Below are positions 14,601-21,317 of a stretch of 21,317 nt of DNA, one piece after another (the stretch's first letter is position 1; every line of letters begins with the position of its first letter). Below the pieces are notes generated by a model, which searched no databases, was not told the origin of the DNA, and saw only the letters and a list, made by a program, of their open reading frames with translations. Made by a program: the position numbers and the translations under genes. This DNA comes from SAR202 cluster bacterium (lineage in GTDB: Bacteria > Chloroflexota > Dehalococcoidia > Lucifugimonadales > UBA1123), in NCBI GenBank assembly GCA_030743915.1, contig JASLRP010000067.1, positions 1 through 21,317 of the forward strand, read 5' to 3'.

Positions 14601-16148
14601 CTACTCGGTCTGTTTCGTGGCTATTTGCGAGGCGAGCCTCGACGCGCGCTCGTTAGTAGGAAGCGTCAGGACACCGGCTTCCTCCAACATGCCCATCTGC
14701 CTATCCAGCCCCTGGGGATCGTCGCCCGTGCCGCACACGGACGCGACTACTGTCAGGTGGCCTCCTCGATTTTTGACGATGTCTTGAGCTTCCCTGATGG
14801 CAGGAATCAGGTCGCCAACTGGGTCATCCGACGACCCGTAACCGAGGATGAAGTCGAGAAGCAACACAGCTACTTCTGGGTCTCTCGCCTCGGCCAATAT
14901 CCGTTCAGCCCTCAGACTGGAATCGATCATCGGATGAGGCCGCCCGACCGTGAATTCATCTGAACCCATGTCCACCATTGAATTCTGAAAACCTTGATCC
15001 GGATCCGGGAGCGAAAGTTCTTTCTTCAAAGGCGAATTCGAATACACTTGCAGGCCCGGCTCGGCGAACACCTGTTGAGACTGGAGGCAGAACGTTCCGC
15101 CTGCAAAAACTCCGCGCGCATAACGCTGCATGTCAGTGTGTCTGTTTTGCTCTGCTTCCACGATTGATGGAACCTTGTCTAGATCGTCGGATTTGGCGGG
15201 AGATTCGTTTTCTGCGAGCCTCAGGGCGGCAGATACCGCCGCGTCAAGATTGGCAGTTTCGACGATATTCTCCCGAATCTCTCCAGGTGTTTGCGATTCT
15301 CCAAGAAAACACGTCACGACTGGTTTCGAGCTTTGCCCAATACGATCTCTGACCTTCGAAAGTGTCGTCTCATCGGGCGGTTTTGAAATGACGATGATGA
15401 CCAATGTCTCCGGATCAGCCTCCAGAGCGTCGATGGCTTGAAGCGCCGATATGCCGCCAATCTGGTCAGACATGTCCCTGCTCCCAATGCCCAAAGCATG
15501 GGATATTCCCGAACCCGAGTTGTGAACCAGGCTGGTCACTTCCTGAATGCCGGTGCCGGATGCGCCGATGACGCCAATCGGGCCGCGCCGTACCGCATTG
15601 GAGAAGCCGATTCCCTTGCCGCCGATGATGCTGGTCCCACAATCGGGCCCCATGACCAGAAGGCCTCTGTCCCGCGCAGACATTTTCAACGAAAGCTCGT
15701 CCTCAATAGAAACGTTGTCGCTGAACATGAAGACATTCAGGCCCTTGTCCAGGGCCGCGTGAGCCTCCCTGGCGGCGTGCTCTCCCGGAACTGAAATCAC
15801 TGCGAGGTTGGACTCTCGCTGGGCGTCCATCGCCTGATCCAGGGTGCGGTAAGACTCCGCTGTGTAGGCGCCGACTTCCGGCTGAAGCAACTCTTCTATG
15901 GAGTCGAACACGGCTTTCGCGGCGTCGGAATCTTCCACCTGAAGGGATATGACCAGATCGTTGGGCGAGGCTCCCATAGTCTCGACGCCTTGAAATCCCG
16001 CGTCGGCAAGAATCTGAATGTTTCTGGGCGTCCCCATGACCGCCGCCGCCTGGGCGACGCCATCCATGTCTGACATGCGTTTCGCGGCCCGCATCAGAAA
16101 TACTGAGTCGTAGTACCTGTCGGTTATTACCTGAGATTCGTTGAGCAT
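14601..16148 (-). CDS. FdrA/AllF-like acyl-CoA synthetase-fold subunit
   Basis: A 515-aa cytoplasmic protein of the FdrA/YahF family. It contains a succinyl-CoA-synthetase-alpha-like CoA-binding part (about 113-215: LAVISVPGEHAAREAHAALD, LLVMGPDCGTSIIGG, IGVIGASGTGIQEV) and a second ligase-like part with VIIVISKPP and VAVLLLDFILGYG. In E. coli the related FdrA (AllF), YlbE (AllG) and YlbF (AllH) have been linked to oxamate carbamoyltransferase, which splits oxalurate with phosphate into oxamate and carbamoyl phosphate. All three partners are present here in the order AllH, AllG, AllF. The start at 16148 is nine bases after the DUF1116 stop, with a weak ribosome site. The substrate in this organism need not be oxalurate; another N-carbamoyl compound is possible. 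Confidence 0.88.
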   Translation of the reverse strand: MLNESQVITDRYYDSVFLMRAAKRMSDMDGVAQAAAVMGTPRNIQILADAGFQGVETMGASPNDLVISLQVEDSDAAKAVFDSIEELLQPEVGAYTAESYRTLDQAMDAQRESNLAVISVPGEHAAREAHAALDKGLNVFMFSDNVSIEDELSLKMSARDRGLLVMGPDCGTSIIGGKGIGFSNAVRRGPIGVIGASGTGIQEVTSLVHNSGSGISHALGIGSRDMSDQIGGISALQAIDALEADPETLVIIVISKPPDETTLSKVRDRIGQSSKPVVTCFLGESQTPGEIRENIVETANLDAAVSAALRLAENESPAKSDDLDKVPSIVEAEQNRHTDMQRYARGVFAGGTFCLQSQQVFAEPGLQVYSNSPLKKELSLPDPDQGFQNSMVDMGSDEFTVGRPHPMIDSSLRAERILAEARDPEVAVLLLDFILGYGSSDDPVGDLIPAIREAQDIVKNRGGHLTVVASVCGTGDDPQGLDRQMGMLEEAGVLTLPTNERASRLASQIATKQTE

Positions 16149-16157
16149 CGTAGAATT

Positions 16158-17411
16158 CTATCCCGGATTATATTTAACGGCGAACGCTCTCAGCGCGTTC
16201 TGGAAACATTCCAGCGGCGGCCTCACAAGGCCGGCTCCGATAATCGGATGGCCCGGCTCCACGTGGGCGATGGCCGTGTCGATGATGGGCAGGATTCCCG
16301 TCTGCACGACTTTCCGGATGTCGATCCCCACCGACGTGCCCTGAAATCCGAGGGCGGGAATCAGGTAGTCCGGGCTGATTGCATGGGTAATCTCGCGCAT
16401 CTCCCGGCTGTATGCCAGAGCCTCCTCAGGAGTGCCGCCAACCAGGGGCAGGATTCCCGGCGCCCCGCCAAGCACGAACCCTCCCCAGCCCACCGTCTCG
16501 GTGATGGCAGAGTCGCCCATGTCCAGGCCGCCATCGGCATCGCCGTAACCCGGCATGTAGAGGCCGTCCGCCTTGGGCGCCGGAGCCGTGAACCACTGAT
16601 CGCCGAGACCGCTAACGCGAATTCCAAACTCGGTCCCGTTTCGAGCCATCGCCGTCACCACGGTCGAATATTCGACGTTCGCCGCCGAGTCAGCCGCCGA
16701 CTTGGCAGACGCCATCGCCAGCCCCAGAAACAGGAGGTCGTGGCCCGTGACGTAGGACAGCGTGCTGACCAGATCATCCTTCGACACGCCGGCCTCAATC
16801 ATGGGGACTGACATCGCCCCGGCGAACAGCGATGTCGCCGCGTTGGGCCGATTGTGCAGTTCGTCTCCCATCTGCAAGGCTTTGGTGATAATCGGCTTCA
16901 GGCTCAACCCGCCAATGTGCGTTATCCCTTTCGCCAGAGATGGCGCCCAGACGTCGCGCCACATCCTCAGATCGTGAATCGCCTCTTCGCTGTAGTCGCC
17001 GAACTGCTGTCGGTCTTCCACCAGACGGCAGTACGCCGTATTTCCGAACGCCTGGTTCTCCACGACGTAAACCGGCAGAGATTTTGTGATCGTTCCGGCC
17101 ATCGGGCCGACAGCGTCGTGGTGATGATTGGGCGACAGGGCGATTTGACCACCGGCCACCAGGTCGGCGGCTTCCTCTGGCGTGTCGGCCCAGCCTTCGA
17201 AGACTGCCATCGCCATTACCGCGCCGCGCTGAGCGCCGCACATGTTCTGCCACGTCACAGGCGGGCCCGAATGCAGGACCATCCGATCTTCCAACCCTGG
17301 AACGACCTGCCCGGCTGCTTGTATATCAACCAACACAGGGTTCGACGCGGCGAGCTTGCTGGCAACCTCGTCATTCGCGGCGGCGATCTTCTCTCTTATG
17401 TCAGTGACCAT
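16158..17411 (-). CDS. DUF1116 protein, AllG/YlbE-like carbamoyltransferase subunit
   Basis: A 417-aa protein of the DUF1116 family, close in length to the shorter E. coli member (about 420 aa). Hallmark segments: MVLHSGPPVTWQNMCGAQRG (about 44-63), FEGWADTPEEA, and SPNHHHDAVGPMAG (about 93-106) with three consecutive histidines that could be functional. No signal peptide. The family works with FdrA and DUF2877 proteins, recently assigned as subunits of oxamate carbamoyltransferase. The ATG at 17411 is chosen because GGAG lies six bases upstream and the family sequence begins there (MVTDIREKIAAAND); the frame stays open a further 37 codons upstream into the AllH gene but has no family similarity. 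It starts eight bases after the AllH stop. Confidence 0.88.
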   Translation of the reverse strand: MVTDIREKIAAANDEVASKLAASNPVLVDIQAAGQVVPGLEDRMVLHSGPPVTWQNMCGAQRGAVMAMAVFEGWADTPEEAADLVAGGQIALSPNHHHDAVGPMAGTITKSLPVYVVENQAFGNTAYCRLVEDRQQFGDYSEEAIHDLRMWRDVWAPSLAKGITHIGGLSLKPIITKALQMGDELHNRPNAATSLFAGAMSVPMIEAGVSKDDLVSTLSYVTGHDLLFLGLAMASAKSAADSAANVEYSTVVTAMARNGTEFGIRVSGLGDQWFTAPAPKADGLYMPGYGDADGGLDMGDSAITETVGWGGFVLGGAPGILPLVGGTPEEALAYSREMREITHAISPDYLIPALGFQGTSVGIDIRKVVQTGILPIIDTAIAHVEPGHPIIGAGLVRPPLECFQNALRAFAVKYNPG

Positions 17412-17419
17412 ATGATCTC

Positions 17420-18409
17420 CTAAGCGACTGCCATCTCGTTTATCATCGTCATGCCCACCATGAACCCGGCCAGCATATCCCACCCGGAAGAGTGGCCAAT
17501 TGCCGCCACGCGACGGATACAATCCGAAATCGCGAGCATCGGCTTGCCGGTCAGCAACGCCTCCATCAGATCATGAAGCGGCGCCGGCCCCTGCCCGTCC
17601 GCGAAGTCTGTCAGAATCGCGTAGCTTATCTGATTTGTCTGCGAAGCGGCAAAGTCGAGCAGGCTGTCGATGTGTTCTGTGTCGTAATTGAATTCCGAAG
17701 GATAGGCCGCGTTCAGATGCCAGAGAGCAAAGAACATGCCGCCCAGAAAATCGTCACCCGAAGGCGTCAGGCCCGGCCCCAGTCCCACAAGCGACTTGCC
17801 CGCCTCGATATCCAAACCGGATGACGCGCTAGGATCAGGCTGAGTCAGCTTCTTTATGACATCGGCGCCTGCCCGCAGGAAAGCGGATTCGTACCCCTGG
17901 GCAGAATCGAGCAACCCTCCGAGGTTGCCTTGTCCGTGTATCATCTTGAGGGACATGCCCAGATTCTGGCCGCTATGGAGAGCCATCGCCTTTCGATACG
18001 CAGCCATTGCGTCCAGATGCGTGACCGGAATGGCCTTGTAGTTGTGGGGGCTTCGACCATACCAAACCTGGGTGTTCGAAAGCTTGATAGTCGTGTCGCC
18101 ATCAAAGCTCAATCTTGTGCCATCGCTCCACACCTTTGATCCAGTCGTGATTTTCGAAGGTTCCATTCTCGCCAGCAAAAATCTGGTGTGCGCAGGCTGA
18201 CTGGCGCGGGCAACGCCTATGATCTGGCCCTGCTCTCCCCTGATATAAAGCGCTTTGCTGCCAGACGCTATGACACGACCTGTGAAACTCGAGGACATGA
18301 TGTCGTGAGCTTTGCTGCCTACGAGCGCAGCCTCTGTCAGTTTGGCGTTCCTTCCTGAGAACGTCCGAGTGGAGTCAACAGTGAAAGAATGGAGGGTTGA
18401 TGGAGTCAT
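17420..18409 (-). CDS. DUF2877 protein, AllH/YlbF-like carbamoyltransferase subunit
   Basis: A 329-aa protein of the DUF2877 family. The diagnostic motif is LVGLGPGLTPSGDDFLGGMF in the C-terminal half, followed near the end by AAIGHSSGWDMLAGFMVG. The N-terminal half is a variable beta-rich region. The protein is the third component of the FdrA/YlbE/YlbF set linked to oxamate carbamoyltransferase, and here it is encoded first of the three. The start is taken as the ATG at 18409, 12 bases after the amidase stop, although the ribosome site (GGAACG) is weak; a TTG at 18421 would add four residues. Tight packing with the amidase implies co-translation. Confidence 0.87.
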   Translation of the reverse strand: MTPSTLHSFTVDSTRTFSGRNAKLTEAALVGSKAHDIMSSSFTGRVIASGSKALYIRGEQGQIIGVARASQPAHTRFLLARMEPSKITTGSKVWSDGTRLSFDGDTTIKLSNTQVWYGRSPHNYKAIPVTHLDAMAAYRKAMALHSGQNLGMSLKMIHGQGNLGGLLDSAQGYESAFLRAGADVIKKLTQPDPSASSGLDIEAGKSLVGLGPGLTPSGDDFLGGMFFALWHLNAAYPSEFNYDTEHIDSLLDFAASQTNQISYAILTDFADGQGPAPLHDLMEALLTGKPMLAISDCIRRVAAIGHSSGWDMLAGFMVGMTMINEMAVA

Positions 18410-18421
18410 GAATCGTTCCAA

Positions 18422-19933
18422 TCAGGGCGCAGGCATATCTGTGACCGATTCCAGCGCGGACGACAGCGCGAGCACAATCCCGTCGTCGAATGGCGCTCCA
18501 ACGAACTGCGCCCCCACAGGCAGCCTCTCCGACGTGAGTCCGGCAGGGACCGAGATCACAGGGAAGCCGATGAACGACCAGGGGATGCAGTTTCGAGACA
18601 GGATAATCAGGTACTGGTCGCTCTCCTCGACCTTTGGAGCCGTGACCAGCGTGGTCGGCATCATCAGCGCGTCGAAGTCGTTGAGATGCGCGGCCATCCT
18701 TTCCTGGAACTCGGCCCGGAATCTCTGAGCGTTCACATAATCCACGGCCACAACCTTTGACGCTTCGTCCAACTGCTCGAACACCGGCGTTGTGTAGAGC
18801 GGCCCCGCGTTGTCGAAGGACTGATGGAACGCCGCCGCCTCAACGCGACTGACGATCAGGCCCAGGCTCGTCGCAAGGCGAAAGTCCTCGTCTGAGGGAA
18901 TTTCAGTCTCAACAATCTCGACGCCAAGCGACCTCAGCGCCTCAATGCTTTCTTCAAACACGCGCTGGACTTCAGCGTCCGCGCCGATCAGGCCGTTGAC
19001 GGCAACACCCACCCGCAGTCCACTGACATCGCGGTTCACAAAATCGGTATAGTCCTCAGCGGACCTATCCAGAGACGATGGGTCGCGAGAATCTACGCCC
19101 TGAGTGGCATTCACCATCATCGCCACGTCCTCGGTCGTGCGGGCTTGAAGTCCCGTGTGATCCATGCTCCACGAGAGCGTGATTATTCCGTCAGTCGATA
19201 CAATACCGAAAGTCGGCTTGTAACCCACAATGCCGCACAACGCAGCGGGAACTCTGATTGACGCGCGCGTGTCGGTCCCGACGCTGAGCAGGCTCATCTG
19301 CGTCGCCAGGGACACCGCCGAACCGCCGCTGGAGCCGCCAGGGTCACGTCCAGTGTCCCAGGGGTTCCGGCTCTGGGCAGTCGTGACTCCCAGGGCGAAC
19401 TCGTGAGTGTGGGTCTTGCCCATGATGACCGCTCCAGCATCGCGCAGCAGGCGAACGGCTGTGGCGTCGTCATCCGGCATATAGCCTTCCATGACCTTCG
19501 AACTGGATGTCGTGGGCATGCCCTTCACGTGGACAACGTCTTTGACCGAAATCGGGACGCCGTGAAGCGAACCGCGCACCCTGGTTGATTCGCGCTCTCT
19601 GTCCAGCGACTCGGCGATTTCCAGTAGCGATTCTTCTGATGGAACGTGAACGAATGCGTTCAGTTCAGGGTTCTGCGCTCGAATGATCTCCAGCGCCAGT
19701 TGCGTCTGCTCCACTGCGCTTGTTGAGCCATCCGCCATGCGTCGAGAAACGTCCGCCACGGTTCCGGCCGTTGTGTCGGCGACCGGGAGTTTGGGCAGCG
19801 AGCGAACATCGCGACGATTTGCCTTCCCCAAACGCTCAACGCTGGATATGAACGCAGGCCGTCGGGCCAGCCCATCCGCTTTGTACCTGTGGACATCTTC
19901 CAACGCTTCCCTGAAGCTTGTTCTGGCATTCAT
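18422..19933 (-). CDS. Amidase signature (AS) family hydrolase
   Basis: A 503-aa soluble amidase with the Ser-cisSer-Lys triad: Lys131 in PISVKDVVHVKG, the Gly/Ser loop DPGGSSGGSA (Ser201/Ser202) and the nucleophile Ser225 in GTDTRASIRVPA. In most relatives the nucleophile follows two glycines (DTGGS); here it follows Arg-Ala. Members include allophanate hydrolase, 1-carboxybiuret hydrolase and Glu-tRNA(Gln) amidotransferase subunit A. No GatB/GatC genes accompany it, and the neighbours (biuret-hydrolase-like protein, AllFGH set) favour hydrolysis of a small ureide such as allophanate, as inference. The N-terminal extension of about 50 residues before the amidase core (LPVADTTAG) is longer than average. 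The start at 19933 has AGGAA seven bases upstream; an in-frame extension to 20026 runs into the repeat and is rejected. Confidence 0.87.
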   Translation of the reverse strand: MNARTSFREALEDVHRYKADGLARRPAFISSVERLGKANRRDVRSLPKLPVADTTAGTVADVSRRMADGSTSAVEQTQLALEIIRAQNPELNAFVHVPSEESLLEIAESLDRERESTRVRGSLHGVPISVKDVVHVKGMPTTSSSKVMEGYMPDDDATAVRLLRDAGAVIMGKTHTHEFALGVTTAQSRNPWDTGRDPGGSSGGSAVSLATQMSLLSVGTDTRASIRVPAALCGIVGYKPTFGIVSTDGIITLSWSMDHTGLQARTTEDVAMMVNATQGVDSRDPSSLDRSAEDYTDFVNRDVSGLRVGVAVNGLIGADAEVQRVFEESIEALRSLGVEIVETEIPSDEDFRLATSLGLIVSRVEAAAFHQSFDNAGPLYTTPVFEQLDEASKVVAVDYVNAQRFRAEFQERMAAHLNDFDALMMPTTLVTAPKVEESDQYLIILSRNCIPWSFIGFPVISVPAGLTSERLPVGAQFVGAPFDDGIVLALSSALESVTDMPAP

Positions 19934-19970
19934 GTCGGGTTCCTTTAATGAGGTTTTCGGGTTATCAGGG

Positions 19971-20230
19971 CTCGCCATTCTGAACCGCAGTGAAGAATCT
20001 GGTCCTCGCAGGACAACGCCTCTCATACACCCGACCAGATGCTTCGCCTCGACTCAGCATGGCAATACGGCTATTCATCGTTGGCGACATCCGGGTCCAG
20101 GACTCGCCATTCTGAACCGCAGTGAAGAATCTGGTCCTCACAGGACAACGCCTGCCACGCACGCGACCAGATGCTTCGCCTCGACTCAGCATGGCGATAC
20201 GGTTATTCATTGTTAGCGGCAACCGAGTGA
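19971..20230. repeat. Two tandem 132-bp repeats, each with an imperfect inverted repeat
   Basis: Copy 1 is about 19971-20098 and copy 2 about 20103-20230; the period is exactly 132 bases and by hand count the copies are about 90 percent identical. Within each copy, 31-base arms (19974-20004 with 20033-20063; 20106-20136 with 20165-20195) are inverted and match at about 23 of 31 positions. A small perfect hairpin GTCCT-CRC-AGGAC (R is G in copy 1, A in copy 2) follows the left arm. The arms carry AGATNCTTC-N-CTCAG-NATGGC-like sequence, a type of dispersed intergenic hairpin seen in many genomes. It fills the 312-bp gap between the cysteine hydrolase and amidase genes. Confidence 0.85.
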
Positions 20231-20245
20231 TTGAGTCCTTTGTGA

Positions 20246-20932
20246 TTAATCGAATAGAGATTTGATGAACTCTTCGGAATTGGAGACCGACCCGAACACG
20301 CCGCCCTGCATCTTCACCATCTTGACCGCCGACTCGTAGTTCCCCTGATCGGTGGCGCCTGTGCAGTCCTCCAGCAGAAGGCATTCGTAGCCAAGGTCGT
20401 TAGCCTCTCGCATAATGGTGTGGACGCATACGTCGGTGGTTATGCCGGTGATAATCAGGTGCGTGACGCCACGGTTACGCAGGACGAGGTCAATGTCCGT
20501 AGAGCCGAATGCCCCCTTTGTGGGCTTGTCGATGATAGGCTCTCCGTCAACCGGAGCCAGTTCGGGGATGATCTCCCATCCAGGCTCGCCGCGCACCAGA
20601 ATTCGGCCCAACGGCCCATCGTCGCCGATTCCGGCCCCTATCTGCTTAGACCGCCACAGCTTGTTGGCCGGGAGGTCGGACAGGTCGGCCTTGTGCCCCT
20701 CACGAGTGTGCATGATTGTGAAACCAGGAATCTGTCGGCAGACGTCCAGCACGGACCTGGTTGGCTCGATGCCTCGGCGCGTCATTGACAGGTCGTAGCC
20801 CATCTGATCGACGTACCCGCCGAAGCCGCAGAAATCCTGCTGCCAGTCAACCAGCAGCAAGGCAGTGTGATTTGGATCGAAGCTGCCATCAAAAGGCCAC
20901 TGGTACGGGTCGGCGTCAACTATGCCCTTCAA
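20246..20932 (-). CDS. Isochorismatase-fold cysteine hydrolase, biuret-hydrolase (BiuH)-like
   Basis: A 228-aa cytoplasmic amidohydrolase of the isochorismatase-like superfamily, which hydrolyses amides or carbamoyl groups through a Cys-Asp-Lys triad. Here Asp29 is in ALLLVDWQQDFCG, Lys136 in IIDKPTKGAF and Cys169 in TTDVCVHTIMREAND, with the cis-peptide segment GITTD just before the Cys. Long stretches (GGYVDQMGYDLS, HTREGHKADLSDLPANK, QIGAGIGDDGPLGRIL, RGEPGWEIIPELAP) match what I recall of biuret amidohydrolase and its close relatives rather than nicotinamidases. Biuret to allophanate plus ammonia, or a similar ureide reaction, is therefore the leading guess; N-carbamoylsarcosine or ureidoacrylate amidase are alternatives. 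The start is TTG at 20932 with AGGAGG six bases upstream. It follows a BMP-type binding protein gene by 99 bases. Confidence 0.87.
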   Translation of the reverse strand: MKGIVDADPYQWPFDGSFDPNHTALLLVDWQQDFCGFGGYVDQMGYDLSMTRRGIEPTRSVLDVCRQIPGFTIMHTREGHKADLSDLPANKLWRSKQIGAGIGDDGPLGRILVRGEPGWEIIPELAPVDGEPIIDKPTKGAFGSTDIDLVLRNRGVTHLIITGITTDVCVHTIMREANDLGYECLLLEDCTGATDQGNYESAVKMVKMQGGVFGSVSNSEEFIKSLFD

Positions 20933-20978
20933 TTTTGTCCTCCTGCGATTCCCGCCTGACTGCGCATGTTTTGGGTTC

Positions 20979-21012
20979 GGGTGAGGGACGACGCAACAGT
21001 CGCCCCTCGCCC
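20979..21012. other. Intercistronic stem-loop between binding-protein and cysteine-hydrolase genes
   Basis: GGGTGAGGG (20979-20987) pairs with CCCTCGCCC (21004-21012), and the inner CGAC (20989-20992) pairs with GTCG (20999-21002), leaving a six-base loop and one mismatch. No T-run follows on the minus strand, so it is not a standard intrinsic terminator. A stable hairpin after a binding-protein gene could protect that part of the transcript or attenuate read-through. Confidence 0.45.
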
Positions 21013-21031
21013 GTCACAACGTTACGGAGTT

Positions 21032-21317
21032 CTATCCGGTGCTGCCTGTGACACCCTCGACCAACCAGTCGATGGACTGAAGGGTCTCGTCGCTTGGGGC
21101 CTCTCCGGCTTCGATCTTTAGCTCGCCGTTCTGGTCGTTCATGGGGCCGGTGAAAGGCTTGAGCTCGCCGGACCGCAGTTCTTCAACCGTCTTGAGGGCC
21201 AGGTCCTGCACGTCCTGAGGAACGTTGGGCCCAAAGGGAGCAAGCTTCACCCAACCGGCGTCCAGACCGCCAAACATGACCGACGCCTTGTAAGTGCCGT
21301 CCGTGATCTCTTTGACG
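21032..21317 (-). CDS. BMP-family ABC transporter substrate-binding protein, C-terminal fragment
   Basis: The frame is open to the window edge, so the N-terminus, including any lipoprotein signal, is missing. The visible 94 residues begin VKEITDGTYKASVMFGGLD and contain VKLAPFGPNVP, ELRSGELKPFTGP and the ending EAPSDETLQSIDWLVEGVTG. This is the C-terminus of the basic membrane protein / PnrA-like family, periplasmic or lipid-anchored binding proteins for nucleosides and related compounds. It precedes the cysteine hydrolase in the same direction, so it most likely feeds that pathway. The permease and ATPase genes would be expected beyond the right edge. Confidence 0.88.
   Translation of the reverse strand, partial: VKEITDGTYKASVMFGGLDAGWVKLAPFGPNVPQDVQDLALKTVEELRSGELKPFTGPMNDQNGELKIEAGEAPSDETLQSIDWLVEGVTGSTG

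Noticed and set aside
18422..19933. GatA subunit of glutamyl-tRNA(Gln) amidotransferase
   Set aside because: No gatB or gatC is nearby, the Gly-Gly before the nucleophile is changed to Arg-Ala, and the context is ureide catabolism.
19934..20026. N-terminal extension of the amidase
   Set aside because: The added residues come from the repeat element, and AGGAA correctly precedes the ATG at 19933.
19971..20230. CRISPR array
   Set aside because: There are only two units of 132 bases with near-identical content throughout, no short repeat/unique spacer structure and no cas genes.
19965..20384. Minus-strand frame encoding two near-identical 44-residue repeats
   Set aside because: It only exists because the 132-bp repeat period is a multiple of three. 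It overlaps the end of the cysteine hydrolase gene, and similar peptides arise from translated intergenic hairpin repeats.

Overview
This window reads as chromosomal DNA of a moderately GC-rich, probably uncultivated bacterium. The mix of gene families fits Chloroflexota, and within it lineages of the SAR202/Dehalococcoidia or Thermomicrobia type: a Sec-type NosZ with a NosB-like membrane partner, a PAS plus BTAD regulator, several CaiB/BaiF CoA-transferase domains, an enolase-superfamily enzyme, an FdrA/DUF1116/DUF2877 set, and frequent TTG/GTG starts behind clear AGGAGG-like ribosome sites. No rRNA, tRNA, transposase, integrase or CRISPR array was seen. The taxonomic call is an inference from gene content, not from a marker gene.

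Region A (about 1-5654, minus strand) is a compact nitrous-oxide-reduction module. A PAS plus winged-helix plus BTAD regulator comes first. A 213-bp gap follows, holding a CRP/FNR-type dyad. Then come, with short gaps or overlaps, a 74-aa conserved small protein, a single-TM CuA protein resembling cytochrome oxidase subunit II, NosZ with every CuZ and CuA ligand visible, a four-TM NosB-like protein, and a SCO1/SenC lipoprotein that lacks its usual C-terminal part. No nosD, nosF, nosY or nosL is present here. A short open frame on the plus strand at the left edge converges on the SCO gene.

Region B (5655-14383) is a catabolic block. A fumarate-reductase-like FAD protein is on the minus strand. 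A 279-bp divergent gap with overlapping -10-like sequences and two 6-4-6 dyads separates it from a six-gene plus-strand run: a crotonase, a tandem fusion of two CaiB/BaiF CoA-transferase domains, a VOC protein, a mandelate-racemase/DgoD-like enolase-superfamily protein, a Gfo/Idh/MocA oxidoreductase and an extended SDR. The first two suggest CoA-thioester chemistry on an acyl substrate. The last three look like sugar-acid or related polyol chemistry.

Region C (14409-21317, minus strand) looks like a ureide/amide nitrogen catabolism operon. It reads: C-terminus of a BMP-family ABC substrate-binding lipoprotein (cut by the window edge), a biuret-hydrolase-like cysteine amidohydrolase, two tandem 132-bp repeats each carrying an imperfect inverted repeat, an amidase-signature hydrolase, then homologues of AllH (DUF2877), AllG (DUF1116) and AllF (FdrA), and a free-standing 60-aa protein matching a segment normally fused to the FdrA/DUF1116 proteins. 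The AllFGH set is linked to oxamate carbamoyltransferase. The combination suggests uptake and stepwise deamination of an N-carbamoyl compound, ending in a phosphorolytic step that makes carbamoyl phosphate. This is the least described part of the window and the most worth testing.
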